Of a stretch of 64,000 bases of DNA, positions 20,767 to 31,427 are shown piece by piece (position 1 is the stretch's first letter; every line of letters begins with the position of its first letter). A program made the translations under genes and the position numbers. Source of the stretch: Peromyscus leucopus (Eukaryota; Chordata; Mammalia; Rodentia; Cricetidae); assembly GCF_004664715.2 (NCBI RefSeq), contig NC_051086.1, positions 73,373,486-73,437,485 on the forward strand, written 5' to 3'. A model generated the notes under the pieces. That model searched no databases and had not been told where the DNA came from. It saw only the letters and a program-made list of their open reading frames with translations.

Positions 20767-22735
20767 AGTTATCTACTCTCATAGACTGGGTAAGGGAAAC
20801 AATAAGCAAGAAACAATGAATTAATTAATTAACTGAATTATAACTCTATGAAGTGGTAAGTACTATAAAAGGAGCAAGCAAAGTAGCCACAATGAGGTAG
20901 AGCCATGGTCTTTCTGTTTCTCCTGCTCAGTTCTGCATACCATCACTGCTACACCCAGGATGCCCTTCCTTGGCTGCTCTTCAGGTTCAAACCCTAGGTC
21001 TTCTGATAGCAAGAAAATGGACCCTCATCCCAATTGTGGCTTGAAGCACCTCAAGTTGGACCATTCCTTCCCATGGTTTCAGCTGCCTTCCCAAGTTCAC
21101 CATGCCCTTTATCCTTCAGGCCCTCCATGTGTCATCCAAGACCACGCTATCCAAGACACTTTTCTCACCTGTGAAGTACCCTTCCTTCTGACCAAGGCTA
21201 GCCCTGTTTGCTGATCCCTGTCATCCCCGTCTCCTTTGCTGTGAGCCTCTGCTCATTCCTCTTTCTCCTAGTTTTTCCTGTCTCTGGTTCTTAACTGGGT
21301 CCATCCCATCAACATTTAAGGCTTGCTCTAGAACATTTCTAGGGCAAAGCATCTCACTTCTCATAACCAACTCAAAAAAAGTCCAGGCTGAGTTTACTCT
21401 TTAAGTTCCCCTCACCTCTACACTATGTTTGCTTTTATTACCTTATCCTGTATACTCTGCATAGTGGGAAGGTGAGTTCTACCTTCAAGGTCATCATGAG
21501 TCAATGAGGAGAACTTTGCAGAGCCTTAGGGCAGTACCTCGGGAACACTACCAGAGACTCTAGATATGGGGCTTTGCTCTTTGTTCCCTTACAACTATAT
21601 TGAATCTTTATAAATATTCCTGCAAGTTGGCAGTGACTTCTCAGATGAGTCATACTGGATAGACCAAGGCCCGCCATTCAGAGTGACCATAATGACAAGA
21701 ACTCACCACGAAGCACTTGGCTGTTTCTGTCTCTCTTTTGGAAATGCATGAATAAGACTTTTATCAACTGGTCCTTCCCTGGCACTCTCCCAAGCTTTTA
21801 GTTGGTTCCTCCTGCTCATGCAGGTTGGGCAACCATGCACTTTGCTGAACTCAGAGAATCTGTAATCTGTGCAACTGCTGTTCAGAATGAGCGAATTGTT
21901 GCCTAAAAGCTCCATGTTTAGCAATAGATCATGACACTTAGATATTTCTTCAGGGAGTATTAATTGTAGGGGGAAAGTGATGGTATTTTATTTAGGTTGT
22001 CTGGAAAGTCAAAGAAAGATTATAATTTATAGTTACTATGGTAGCTAATTATACCTTTAAGGATGTGCCAGTTGCTGTTCAGAAAAATAAGGCTTTGATC
22101 ATAGCTGAGACCCTTGTTGGGAATCAAAGGAAATCAGAAAGTGTAATTTGCTAACTTAAAAATTTCACTGGTTACTGAGACCAGATTTCTTTTTGGATAC
22201 AAAGTCATTCCAGCTGATTTTTTTTCATGGTGCTAAAATTCATGCAGATGTTATTAATGGGCAACGTGAAATACTCAAGCCCTGTATTTTCACCTCTCCT
22301 TGATATTTGTCATGTGTCTTGTGTCTGTCTCCCTTTGTTCCTGGAGGTGGACACCATGCATCAGATACCTAGTTCTGGTGAAAGACTGGATTGAGTTTAC
22401 ACCAGAACAAGACAGATCTGGAAACCCATGCTGTTAGGTAGAACCACTGTTCAGGAGGGAATGAGAGGAACAGAGAAAGAATGAGAACCACAGCTGCAAG
22501 TCTTTACTTGGACCTCCTCCCTTTAAATTGAGTCTTAGAAGAGTTGACAAAAGAATGGATTTGTGTTTGCTTCACTGTTTGGGCCTAGAAGAAAAACTCA
22601 CCAAATTTTAGAAGGACCCAGACCAAGAACACATTTTATTTGGTTCCACAGTGGTGTGGGAAAACATTTGAAAATTCCCCCAACAAAGACGTAAAAGGGA
22701 TAAAGGAATAAGAATAGAAGCCAGTCAGATTGAGA
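20767..22735. other. Mostly unique sequence
   Basis: A block at 20940-21200 is pyrimidine-rich (ACCCTTCCTTCTGACCAAGG) and may be a decayed L2, too weak to call. Around 21700-21924 a 73-codon minus frame has no recognised domain. TTAATTAATTAATTAAC at 20820 is a short AT repeat. Confidence 0.4.
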
Positions 22736-22741
22736 CTAGTG

Positions 22742-23276
22742 TGTAGCAGGAATCTTAAAAGTTCTTATTAATAAAATCAAACCTGAGGCCAGTTATTGAG
22801 GTCAATGCTGGTAGACCAGAGAGACAGAACAAGCCACAGCTATCTCACCTCGCCGGATCCTCAGCTGGTCTTGTCTCCTCAGACTGGAGGCCTCTGAGTC
22901 CTCATCTGGAATGGGTCTCAGCTGAACTGCTGCTTGAAAGCCTGAAGCTTAACCAGCCAAAATGCTTAACCAGCCAAATGCTTAACCAGCCAAATGCTTA
23001 ACCAGCCAAAAGCTTCTAGTTTCTGGTCCTCATGCCTTATCTTTCTGCTTTCTACCACCACTCCCTGGGATTAAAGGTGTGTGCCACCATGCTTGGCTAT
23101 TTCCAATGTGGCCTTGAACTCACAGAGATCCAGAGGGATTTCTATCTCTGGAATGCTAGGATTAAAGGTGTGAGTGCCACCATTTTCTAGCCTTTGTATC
23201 TAGTGGCTGTCTGTTCTCTGACCCCAGATAAATTTATTAGAGTACACAATATTTTGGGGAACACAATACCACCACA
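22742..23276. mobile_element. Complete solo LTR, cricetid-type, 6-bp target duplication
   Basis: 535 bases beginning TGTAGCAGGAATC and ending AATACCACCACA (TG...CA termini). It is flanked by CTAGTG at 22736-22741 and 23277-23282. A 6-bp duplication is typical of class II (ERVK-like) endogenous retroviruses. The interior contains a 17-base tandem array and antisense B1-related segments (CTCCCTGGGATTAAAGGTGT and a diverged second copy near 23150), so the LTR has itself captured SINE sequence. Transcriptional orientation is unclear. No internal retroviral sequence is attached, consistent with LTR-LTR recombination. Confidence 0.88.
22947..23015. repeat. 17-base tandem array in the LTR
   Basis: About four copies of GCTTAACCAGCCAAAT, each with 0-1 extra A. 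They may be duplicated regulatory elements of the LTR or simple slippage. Confidence 0.92.
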
Positions 23277-23349
23277 CTAGTGTGCTTGTGGCCACAGGCT
23301 GGGGACATTGCAGGGCTGGACAGGTATCAATGACTAGTGATCAGATACT

Positions 23350-23732
23350 GTGTTGGTTAATTTTCATTTTTAACTTGACATAACCTAAAGTCACCTGGAA
23401 AGAGGGAACCTGAATTGAGGAATTGCCCAAATCAGGTTGGCCTGTGGCTATGTCTGTGATGGAGTGTATTGATTGACAGTTTATGTGGAGGGCCAGATCC
23501 AAAGTGGACAGTGCCATCTCTAGGCAGATGGGTCTAGGCATTGCAGGAAAGCTAGTGAAGCATGAGCTTGTGAACAAGTCAGAAAGCTTCCTCCATGGTT
23601 TCTGCTTCAGTTCCTGTCCTGCTTCTCCTCACTGATGGATGTGACCTGGAAATGCAAAATGAATCCTTCCCTCCCCAAGTTGCTTTTGGTCATGGTGTTT
23701 AAAACAGTGGAGAAAATCAACTAGAACAGATT
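23350..23732 (+). mobile_element. MaLR/ORR1-type solo LTR
   Basis: TTGGTTAATTTTCATTTTTA, ACTTGACATAACCTAAAGTC, AATTGAGGAATTGCCC, TGAATCCTTCCCTCCCCAAG and TTGCTTTTGGTCATGGTGTT follow the rodent LTR family that starts near GTCAACTTGACACAAGCTAG. Confidence 0.75.
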
Positions 23733-23837
23733 ACCTTTCATCCCCTACTCTTCCATGATTTGAAAGCATGCCTGAGTTTAGAACCATTCAAAAATAAAGG
23801 TGGGAGTAAATGCTGATTTACATATTGTGTACCTTTC

Positions 23838-24230
23838 TTGTCATTATGACCAAATAACTGACAGAATCCATTTCAGGGGAGAAGGGTTGATTTTGACTCT
23901 TAGATTTCAGGGTAATTCAATCTATCATGGTGGGGAAGGGCACTTTATACCAGAAGCCCGTTCTATAATAGTAGGGAAGTTCTGCCTCTAACAGTGGAAG
24001 CATATGGCTATTGTTTCCCACAGAGTGCTTGACCAGGAAGCAGAGACACAGGCCAGAATCAGAGCTGGACATAATCTTTAAAAGCTTGTCTTTCGTGGCA
24101 CACTTCCAACAGCTAGACCCTACCACCTAAGGATAACATAGCTCTTGTAACAGCAGCACCAGCTGAGAACAAAGCACTGAGAACAGGAGTCTATAGGGAC
24201 ATTTTCTATCCAAGCCACAACCTTCTGGTC
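23838..24230 (-). mobile_element. MaLR-type LTR, antisense
   Basis: Reads as the reverse of the MT/ORR1-class LTR: TGTCATTATGACCAAATAAC, GGAGAAGGGTTGATTTTGAC, CAATCTATCATGGTGGGGAA, GGCACACTTCCAACAGC, and GGGACATTTTCTATCCAAGC at the far end. Confidence 0.75.
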
Positions 24231-24571
24231 CCTAACCTTCAAAGGCCCATGGCCATTTCATGATATAAAATCAACTCAGTCCAACTTCAAGGGTCTCAAT
24301 AATCTCACTGGTCTATCTGATCTAAAGGTCAAAGTCTCTTTGCAGGTTCAAGATCAACTGAATTGTGGGCCTCTGTAAAATAAACAAAGAAAGTTAAATA
24401 CTGATAATGCACAGTAAGCTTTTCCAGTCTAATAAAACCAATGGGAGGACTATGAGAAAAGAGAAAGTTGGCTTAGGAAGGTAGTTCAGGTGGCACCTTC
24501 TTTATTTTGTCTGAAATGTTACATCATCTCTATTTGATAGAAAGTATGGTCTTAATTAGCTGTTAGAGACA

Positions 24572-24945
24572 CTGTTATGGTTTGCATTTGAAGTGTCCTT
24601 GTGGGGTTTGAATGAGAATGACCTCCATAGGCTCATATGTTTGAGTACTTGGTCCCCAATTGGTGGAACCATTTGGAAAGGATTAGAAGGTGTGGCCTTG
24701 TTGGAAGAGGTGTGTCACTGGGAGGTGGGCTTTGAAGTTTCAAAACTTCCCAGTGTGCCTCTCTCTGCCTCCTACTTGTGGATCAAGATGTGAGCTTTCA
24801 TCTGTTCATCTCCTCGGGTTGCCATGCCTTTACTCTGCCATCACGGACTCTACCTCTCTGAAACCATAAGTCTAATTGGACACTTTCTTCTATAAGTTGC
24901 ATCAGTCATGTATTCTATCACAGCAAGAGAAAGTAAGTCTCTCAC
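24572..24945 (+). mobile_element. MaLR-type solo LTR
   Basis: GGGGTTTGAATGAGAATGAC, CCATAGGCTCATATGTTTGA, TTGGTCCCCAATTGGTGGAA, AGGTGTGGCCTTGTTGG and AGGTGTGTCACTGGGAGGTG are strong matches to the common rodent LTR. The 5' end shows a partial duplication of the starting phrase. Confidence 0.85.
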
Positions 24946-24954
24946 AGGCTCATA

Positions 24955-25263
24955 TTGTGTATGTTCAGTTCTCTAGTTTGTGTGCAGTTCATGAATGCTT
25001 AGTGGCCTTTTAATACGTGGAGCAGATGTGGGTCATGTGAGGCAGGCTTTTGAAGGTCACACCCTCCTTGCTGGTTCTGACCCAGGGTCTCTGACTTCTG
25101 GTGGACTACAATATAAGAAGCATCAGATACATACTCTAATTTTTATGATTTAGCTGCTCTTGTCACACACTTTCCCTTCCACAGTGGGCTGAAGTCATGA
25201 ACGAAAGTCAATTCTTCCACCCCTAAGCTGCTTTTGTCAGAAAATGAGGAAAATAACTAATAG
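24955..25263 (+). mobile_element. Probable second MaLR-type LTR
   Basis: GGGTCTCTGACTTCTGGTGG and ACTACAATATAAGAAGCATC precede CCCCTAAGCTGCTTTTGTCA and a GGAAAATAACTAATAG terminus, the typical MaLR 3' end. It abuts the previous LTR directly. Confidence 0.55.
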
Positions 25264-26084
25264 AGAAAAGTGATGCCGAAGAGCAGGGCTGCTGCTGTCA
25301 TAAACCTGACCGTGTGCTTCCTAAGCCTTCAGAACTGGTCTGAAGGAAAGATGTGGGAGAGTTGGGAGGTGTGGGCTGGAAAAGCCTTGGAAGGTTGGAA
25401 GTAAGATTCTGTGAGAGTTTGGATGGCTGGAACACTGATCCAAATATGGGCAGTAAAGATTATACCCACAAAGTATCATAAGGGACAGGAATCCTATTGG
25501 GAGCTGAGCTTTGATCAATTCACATTATAGTCTTACAAAGAATTTGACTACATTCTATCTGCATCCTGAAATTTTGAGCAAGGCTAAATTTAAACTAATG
25601 GGCTAGTTACTTTGTCAGGGAAAATCTCAAGGCAGCACACCATGCAGGGAGTGGAATGCCCCCCCCACCATTACTTAAAACCAGATTTATAGTAACAAGC
25701 TAGAGGAGCAAACAGAGAATAAATATGAAAAAAATGCATTTGGACCAGGAAAAAGGTGAATTCTTTCAAGTCTGAGAACAAAAACAACAACAACAACAAC
25801 AACAATAAAAAAGCAATATAAGCTCAAGCCTACAATCCACCCACAGTCCCTACCTTCCCTGTATGCCATGCCCAAGAAGCACATTGCCATTCTCAATGTC
25901 TTATCAGAGATGCTTTCACGAAGTTCAGTTCTTCTATATCACATCCTACCTAAAATCCCGTCTGGGAGTACGTGCTTCTCCTTAGTGTATGTGCTAGAAG
26001 GGCAACTCCCAAGGCAACCACATGAAAAGGTAGGGCTTCAGAAAGAGATGGTTTGATTGTGGAAAAGGGTAATCACAGACGTAG
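25264..26084. other. Unique sequence with a (CAA)n run
   Basis: AACAACAACAACAACAACAA occurs at 25784-25804. A C8 run sits at 25661-25668. No gene or interspersed repeat is recognised. Confidence 0.4.
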
Positions 26085-26340
26085 GCCCTGTTAAAAGGAT
26101 GAGATTGGTCTTTGATCCCCTCCCCCTTTCCTTAGTTTTATCCTCCTCTCTCTGTAACTTTCTCTTTTGTAATAGTGCCTTCTGCCATTAGAGGATGCTG
26201 CAAGAGGGCCCGTGTCAGATGCGGGCATGTTGGCCTTGAACTCTTTATCCTCCAGAACCATAAGAAATGAATTTCTGTTCTTTATACACTGTCTGGTCTC
26301 AATAATCTGTTACAGCAACACAGACAGACAAAGACAGCAC
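26085..26340 (+). mobile_element. Older MaLR (MST/MLT1-like) LTR, 3' part
   Basis: TAGTGCCTTCTGCCATTAGA, GCAAGAGGGCCCGTGTCAGA, CCTCCAGAACCATAAGAAAT, GAATTTCTGTTCTTTATACA and CTGTTACAGCAACACAGACA follow the shared mammalian MST/MLT1 3' half. This group predates the rodent-specific LTRs nearby. Confidence 0.75.
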
Positions 26341-26344
26341 CCAC

Positions 26345-26545
26345 CAATTAAAGAATAAAATCTAAACTCCTAGGATGGTGTCACCCCAGGTTCTCAAATT
26401 CAAGTGCTAACCTGGCTGTCCACCTTGGCAAAAATCTTCAGGAGTAGCCTCATTTCCAGCCACAAAAGAAGTATTCAGAAATACTTGCTTAATCTCATTC
26501 CCATAAGTCTTCCCTGGTTTGGAGCCTTTGTTTTGTACTGTCTTC
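26345..26545 (+). mobile_element. Probable L2 remnant
   Basis: AAAGAATAAAATCTAAACTC followed by CTAGGATGGTG, AACCTGGCTGTCCACCTTGG and a CTTCCCTGGTTTGGAGCC block loosely follows the L2 3' region (AAGTCCAAACTCCTTAGCATGG in typical copies). Confidence 0.45.
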
Positions 26546-26659
26546 TCTGCTAACATCATTCTCAACATTTAGAGGCGTCAGCTGTGTTCCAGTGGTTCAA
26601 ATTATGATTCTCTACCAATTAGCCAGACCACCTTGAATGAGTCTGCTCTTAGGTAAATG

Positions 26660-27140
26660 TAAGTTAGACTCAAATCGTTGGGATATACCATATTTCAGAG
26701 AAGCCTGGGCATCCCCCAAGGGTCTATATGATTAAAAGATTGCTCTTCAGGAGGATGCTCTTGGGAGGTGGTAGAACCCACGAAAGACAGGGTCTTGAGG
26801 GATGCCATTTCATCACTGGGAGCATGCTTTAGAAGGTGGCTCTTGTGAGACTCCTGCAAAGTGCTTGCAACAGGGTTGCTGCAAAAGCCAGGGTCAGCCC
26901 TGTCCAATTGTTACTACTATGAGTTTGAGATGTAATCCTGGGCTTCCTCCTACCTAAACTCCCTACCTAAACTCCCCCTGCTGGCAGTTGCCATTATTAG
27001 ATGCTTCTAAAAACTGATCCGATCTCAGAACCATGCTTCTGAGCCTCCAAAACTGTCAGCTAAGTAAACTTCTTTTTTTCCATCAGTCGCTTGTTGAGGC
27101 ATTTTGTTATGGTGACAAAGAGCAGAACAAGGCATGACAA
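26660..27140 (+). mobile_element. Probable MaLR-type LTR, diverged
   Basis: GATTAAAAGATTGCTCTTCA, GGTGGTAGAACCCACG, TGAGCCTCCAAAACTGTCAG, CTAAGTAAACTTCTTTTTTT and GGCATTTTGTTATGGTGACA give a MaLR-like 3' half. A 13-base tandem (CTACCTAAACTCC twice, about 26950-26975) lies inside. Confidence 0.5.
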
Positions 27141-27379
27141 TTTCCAACTGCAAGTAGGGTACGAGTTGAAAATTAGTTAATGAATGGTGCCCAGCACCTA
27201 AAAATGCCATGTGTTGTAATTAACAGTTCCCAAACACAATCCCAAATAAACCTTTCTTGCTGTCTGATGATCATTGATCTGGCTTTCCAGGAAGGCCGGG
27301 AGTCATTAAGCTACAAGAACTCTCAAAATATGCCCTGTCTGGCACTTACTGGGCATTGAGCAAATGGCAGCAGAATGCA
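27141..27379. other. Unique sequence
   Basis: Non-repetitive DNA leading into the AT-rich candidate regulatory block. No gene is seen. Confidence 0.4.
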
Positions 27380-27640
27380 TATTTGGTTGAATACTTAAAG
27401 CTGGTTTAAGTTACATGAGTTTAGCTTGTGTGAGACGCCATTCCCGATGCCAGGCAGAATTAACAGCTGCTCTCGCTGGGAGCTGCTAATGCTTCCACAT
27501 ACCTCATATTTCAGTTTGCCCAGCCATGTGTCATTTACATGCCATTTTGCAATTATTTATGTGTTAATTATTAAAACATCCCTCTGAAAAGTATCAGTTA
27601 TATTTTTAAGCTGTGATTCTTCATGTTGCGGGTAACCCCA
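27380..27640. promoter_or_regulatory. Candidate conserved non-coding (enhancer-like) block
   Basis: A repeat-free, AT-rich stretch with clustered homeodomain-type cores: GAATTAACAGC (27457), GCAATTATTTATG (27549), and GTGTTAATTATTAAAACATC (27562). CAGCTG and GGGAGCTGCT E-box-like motifs lie nearby. The look is that of vertebrate developmental enhancers. Conservation cannot be judged from one genome, so this is inference. Confidence 0.25.
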
Positions 27641-27939
27641 CTGCTATGTCCTTGAGCCGAAACCCATCCCTCAACTTAAAATCACCATGTGTGACATGCA
27701 TGACAGGTGCTTACTCGCTCAGTGCGTGCCTAAGTTGTGCTGAAACCCTCAAACTATCTTTTCTGGATTCAGTGAGTCAAGGACATCATGTCTGTGCTTA
27801 AAGGTACTCAGGGCTCAAAGACAAGGCAACTATTGCCTGATTTGTTCACATAGTCTCTTCAAATCGCCCGCCGACAGTTACCTCTCGGAATGGCCAAGCT
27901 GGTATGTTCTGTACAAGTTTGTTCATTGGGTTGTTTGTT
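27641..27939. other. Unique sequence
   Basis: A short plus-strand frame (27613-27801, 62 codons) has no recognised features. No repeats. Confidence 0.4.
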
Positions 27940-28076
27940 AAAACAGGGTCTCACCATGTAACTGGCAGGCCTAGAACTTTCAATATAGAACAGGTTGGCC
28001 CTGAACTCACAGAGATTCTCCCACCACTGCCTCCAAAGTGCTGGAATAGAAGGTGTGTACCACCCCAGCCAGTCAA
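27940..28076 (-). mobile_element. B1-type SINE, antisense, diverged
   Basis: AAAACAGGGTCTCACCATGT, GTTGGCCCTGAACTCACAGA, CACCACTGCCTCCAAAGTGC and GTGTGTACCACCCCAGCC are the reverse complement of an old B1. Confidence 0.75.
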
Positions 28077-28099
28077 GCTTTTAATTCAAAGCTAAACTC

Positions 28100-28300
28100 T
28101 CAAATGCTCTTTTTAAGTTTTTGATACATATGCACGTTTTGCCTGCATGTATATATGCATATCATATGTGTTCCTGCTGCCCATGGAGGCCAGAAAAAGT
28201 GGTGACATCTCTGAAAACAGAGTTGTAGATGATTGTGAGCTGCCACGTGGGGGCTGAGAATCAAATATGGGTCCTCTTCAAGAGCAGTAAATGTTCCTAA
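28100..28300 (-). mobile_element. B3/B2-related SINE, antisense
   Basis: CTGCTGCCCATGGAGGCCAG, TGAGCTGCCACGTGGGGGCT, GAATCAAATATGGGTCCTCT and TCAAGAGCAGTAAATGTTCC are the reverse complement of a B3-like body and tRNA head. Confidence 0.7.
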
Positions 28301-28306
28301 CTTTTC

Positions 28307-28308
<2 letters not shown>

Positions 28309-28386
<78 letters not shown>
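28309..28386. repeat. (CT)n-(GT)n compound microsatellite
   Basis: About 63 bases of pure CT pass directly into about 15 bases of GT. Confidence 0.96.
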
Positions 28387-28650
28387 ACATGCAAGAGATT
28401 GACCTTAGTTGTCATTGCTTAGATTCCATATACCTGATATTTTTTGAGACAGAGTCTCTCTCTGTAACCTGGTTTTTGCCTACTGTGTGAGACTGACTGG
28501 TCATCCAGTGAATCCCAGGGATCTGCCTGTCTGGCTCCTTTTCTCTGGGATTACAAGCATGCCATACCATACCGGGCTTTTTATGTGGGTGCTAGGGGTC
28601 AAACCTAGATCCTCATGCTTGCACAGTCAGCACATTGTCAATTAGCTCTC
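28387..28650 (-). mobile_element. Long tRNA-headed rodent SINE, antisense
   Basis: TTTTGAGACAGAGTCTCTCT, AATCCCAGGGATCTGCCTGT, TCTGGGATTACAAGCATGCC, TTATGTGGGTGCTAGGGGTC and GATCCTCATGCTTGCACAGT give the antisense order of the composite SINE class. Confidence 0.75.
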
Positions 28651-29275
28651 AAAATGTACCATTTCTTCAAGTAGATAAGAGTCCATTAAAATGAGACCTG
28701 GATAGGATGCCTGGACAATACAAGTCCTACCCCAGAATCTGAAACAAGCAACCCTGAGTGATTCACAAAGGCATGATAAATATGGAAATCTCCAGAGCAA
28801 ACCAATCCAACTGCCTCAAACTTTGTAGGATGGAAGATACTTGTGTGGAACATCTGTACGTGTTTCAAAAGAGTCAAGGTTAGCCTTTCCATATCACCTG
28901 CTTTTGTATTTAAAATAATGCTAAAGTATCTCAGCTGAGGAAGGTCTATAGCATTTAGCTTGGATCTATAAGAAACTCCATTCCTAAGCCCTCCAGTCTT
29001 AATTGTACAATCTCTTTATAAAGTTTCTCAGGAACTTCTCTGTTTCATGTGTATCTCATGTTTATGCACAGTCTGTTGATTACATGGGAAAATACAAAAA
29101 AAAACCTTTTAAAATCTTATTCCAGGTCATAAATATGTTGATATGTGAAAATGAAAGGAGCACTAGATTATATGGAGGGAAGGGAGGGGAGAGAGAGATG
29201 AACAACTGACTCATTTGTACATTATTCTCATGGATTGTCAGCTCACCATGTGTTAGGTGTGATAACATGTACAAT
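28651..29275. other. Unique sequence
   Basis: No recognised gene or repeat. It includes a GGGAGGGGAGAGAGAGATG purine patch at 29182. Confidence 0.4.
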
Positions 29276-29353
29276 CTTGAACTGTCTCAAATTCTGACCT
29301 TTTCAGCCCAGAGACAGTTCTATACATAAGGTCAGAATTTGAGACAGTTCAAG
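29276..29353. repeat. Perfect 26-bp inverted repeat (hairpin-forming)
   Basis: The left arm 29276-29301 (begins CTTGAACTGTCTCAAATTCT) is the exact reverse complement of the right arm 29328-29353 (ends TTTGAGACAGTTCAAG). The 26-base spacer itself contains another GAGACAGTTC (29311-29320). The structure has the size of a pre-miRNA hairpin, but the perfect pairing points rather to a recent template-switch duplication. Confidence 0.95.
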
Positions 29354-29974
29354 AGGCAAAATCAGGAGCTTCGAATTCCTCAGAAGCATGATCAAATTTG
29401 TTCAAATTTATTTTCAACTCTCTGTTTCCCTGGATGAAGCCACCGAGCTTCATAGATCATGGGATGCCAGGCAGTAACGGTGCACATTGGCTCACATAGA
29501 AATTCCCCTGTCAAGGCATCAACCAGGACTTCCGTGAGTTCCAGAAACTAACAACAAGCAACCACACCACAGGGGGCCATGCAACAATAAAAGTGAGGCT
29601 GGATACCCTAAGAACTTGAAGGAGCCTTGCCTAGAGCTGGGTGCCTCCCTTAATCCATGAGTGCTGTGGTTTCTTGCTTTCTTAGGAAAGTATCTGTTTA
29701 TACCAGCCAAGTCTAGAGTATATTTTCAACCCCCTTTCACTTTTAGAAGAGCCCCCATTTGGGCAACAAATATTTTGGTCTCTTTGCTTTTTGTATAGAA
29801 ATCAGAGCCCTAAACAAGGTAGATAACTTAGTGGCAATGGACATAGATGTTGGAATAGGTGGCTTACTAATACCCGGGAAAAAGCTATACAAATAGATTC
29901 AATTCAATCTTCTCACACTGTTAAAACTCCCTGTGATCTATCTCTGTCTCAGTTAGAAGCTGTATCAGACACAA
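29354..29974. other. Unique sequence
   Basis: No recognised gene or repeat. Confidence 0.4.
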
Positions 29975-30222
29975 TGCCAAACACCTATTAGTCACTTGAT
30001 AAATATTATTTATCTATTATATTTGTTAGTAGATGACCATATATACTATCCATGATTTGATTTGCTTCTCTGCGAACACTGTAAGACTGATACCATTAAA
30101 TAAAGATGAAAAAAATAAATAAACTGAAAGTCTAGGATATTCAACAGTGAGGAAGTTAATAGCTAAACCACTCAAGCCCGGGTCTTCAATGTTTCTTTCC
30201 ATTACACGACTGCTCAGTGTTA
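29975..30222 (+). mobile_element. MIR SINE
   Basis: GAACACTGTAAGACTGATACC then AAATAAAGATGAAAAAAATA, GTGAGGAAGTTAATAGCTAA, CTCAAGCCCGGGTCTTCAAT and CATTACACGACTGCTC follow the right two-thirds of MIR (core to CCACTACACCA end). Confidence 0.65.
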
Positions 30223-31427
30223 GAAGGAATCTAAATGTGGAGCGAATGTTTGCTTAAAGGGATGGAGACCAGAGAGCCAAGGAAAATGTGGCAAGAGAGA
30301 CACATCACTGTGGGCTCAGAGATTTCACTCCTGGACGAGTAGGGCTGTTTCCTGGCGCCTGTACGTTTTCCAAGATGGCTGCTACTTTGAGAAGCGGAAG
30401 CAAATCGTGTGCTGATCGCCCTGGGGTGGCGGGGAGGTTTGGACACTGCTAGTTGGTGCCATGGCCAGGACTCAAACTCTACTGCAGTAGAACTGGACAA
30501 AGTTCATTGCAGCCAAGCTTGGGTCAGACAACCAAGGGTTCCCACACAAGGGTACCCATAAAATGCATCCAGGGCTCCATTCAAGAAAGTATCAAGCCTA
30601 GCATTTTCCTGTTTACTTTCATTTTTTAATTAAGGCTTAGCCTTTTAAAAAATGTATTTCTTGGAGACAAATGTATTTTGGCCCAACCCACATCCCACTA
30701 GAACTTACCACACAAAGTTTCCAGTTCTACCCCCAGGCCACAGTACCACTGTACCATGAAGGGTGATGTTTTATTTATTTAATTTCTTCCTTTAAAAAAT
30801 CCTCCATTTTAGTCCCTTTGGTAACGACTTGTTGGGGGGGGGGTTCTTGGGTCCTGACACTGTCCTGCTCATCCCATTAAATTAGTGTTCTATTTGCTTT
30901 TGTCTGTGAAAACTTTTTCCCCCTCCCAACAATGAGATAAGCCCTACCTGACATGGGGTTGTAAATCCCCCCAGGTACCATCGGGAGTTGGCTTGACTTC
31001 TTCCTGGGCCAGGTGGCATCACCATTCAGCCTGCTATAGGCCACTCTAGGAAAGGAAGGGGAATAGGAGGTAATGGAGCATCAGGGAAGCATCTTCCATG
31101 AATATATGAATGAGGTGTCCCATAAGGATGGTGATTGATCTTCATGTCCCTCCTCATCATCATCCTTAGCCATTATCTAACAAGTCAATGTGCAGTTATA
31201 AGCAGTGACTAAAAGGGAAAAGAATCCCAACAGAATTTCCCATCATGACTCAGTATTAGTTTTCAGCATCCTACATTTAGAGATCTTCCTTCTACCTTAT
31301 GTGGACTGAGAACAAAACTAATTATTTTTAAAAAAATGAAACAAACTTTTTCCGCAAAAAAGTCAATGATTCCAGACCCTATTCTGCTCCGCTCCTTGTT
31401 TACACCGGCTGCCTTAGATGGAAAGTT
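30223..31427. other. Unique sequence
   Basis: A G9 run lies at 30835-30843. An 89-codon minus frame (30231-30500) shows no domain. A TTTTTAATTAAGGC stretch at 30634 is AT-rich but isolated. No gene is recognised. Confidence 0.4.

Noticed and set aside
29276..29353. microRNA gene call for the hairpin
   Set aside because: The stem is perfectly complementary with a 26-base loop and the right arm mirrors the left exactly. Real pre-miRNAs have mismatches and bulges. Kept as a structural observation only.
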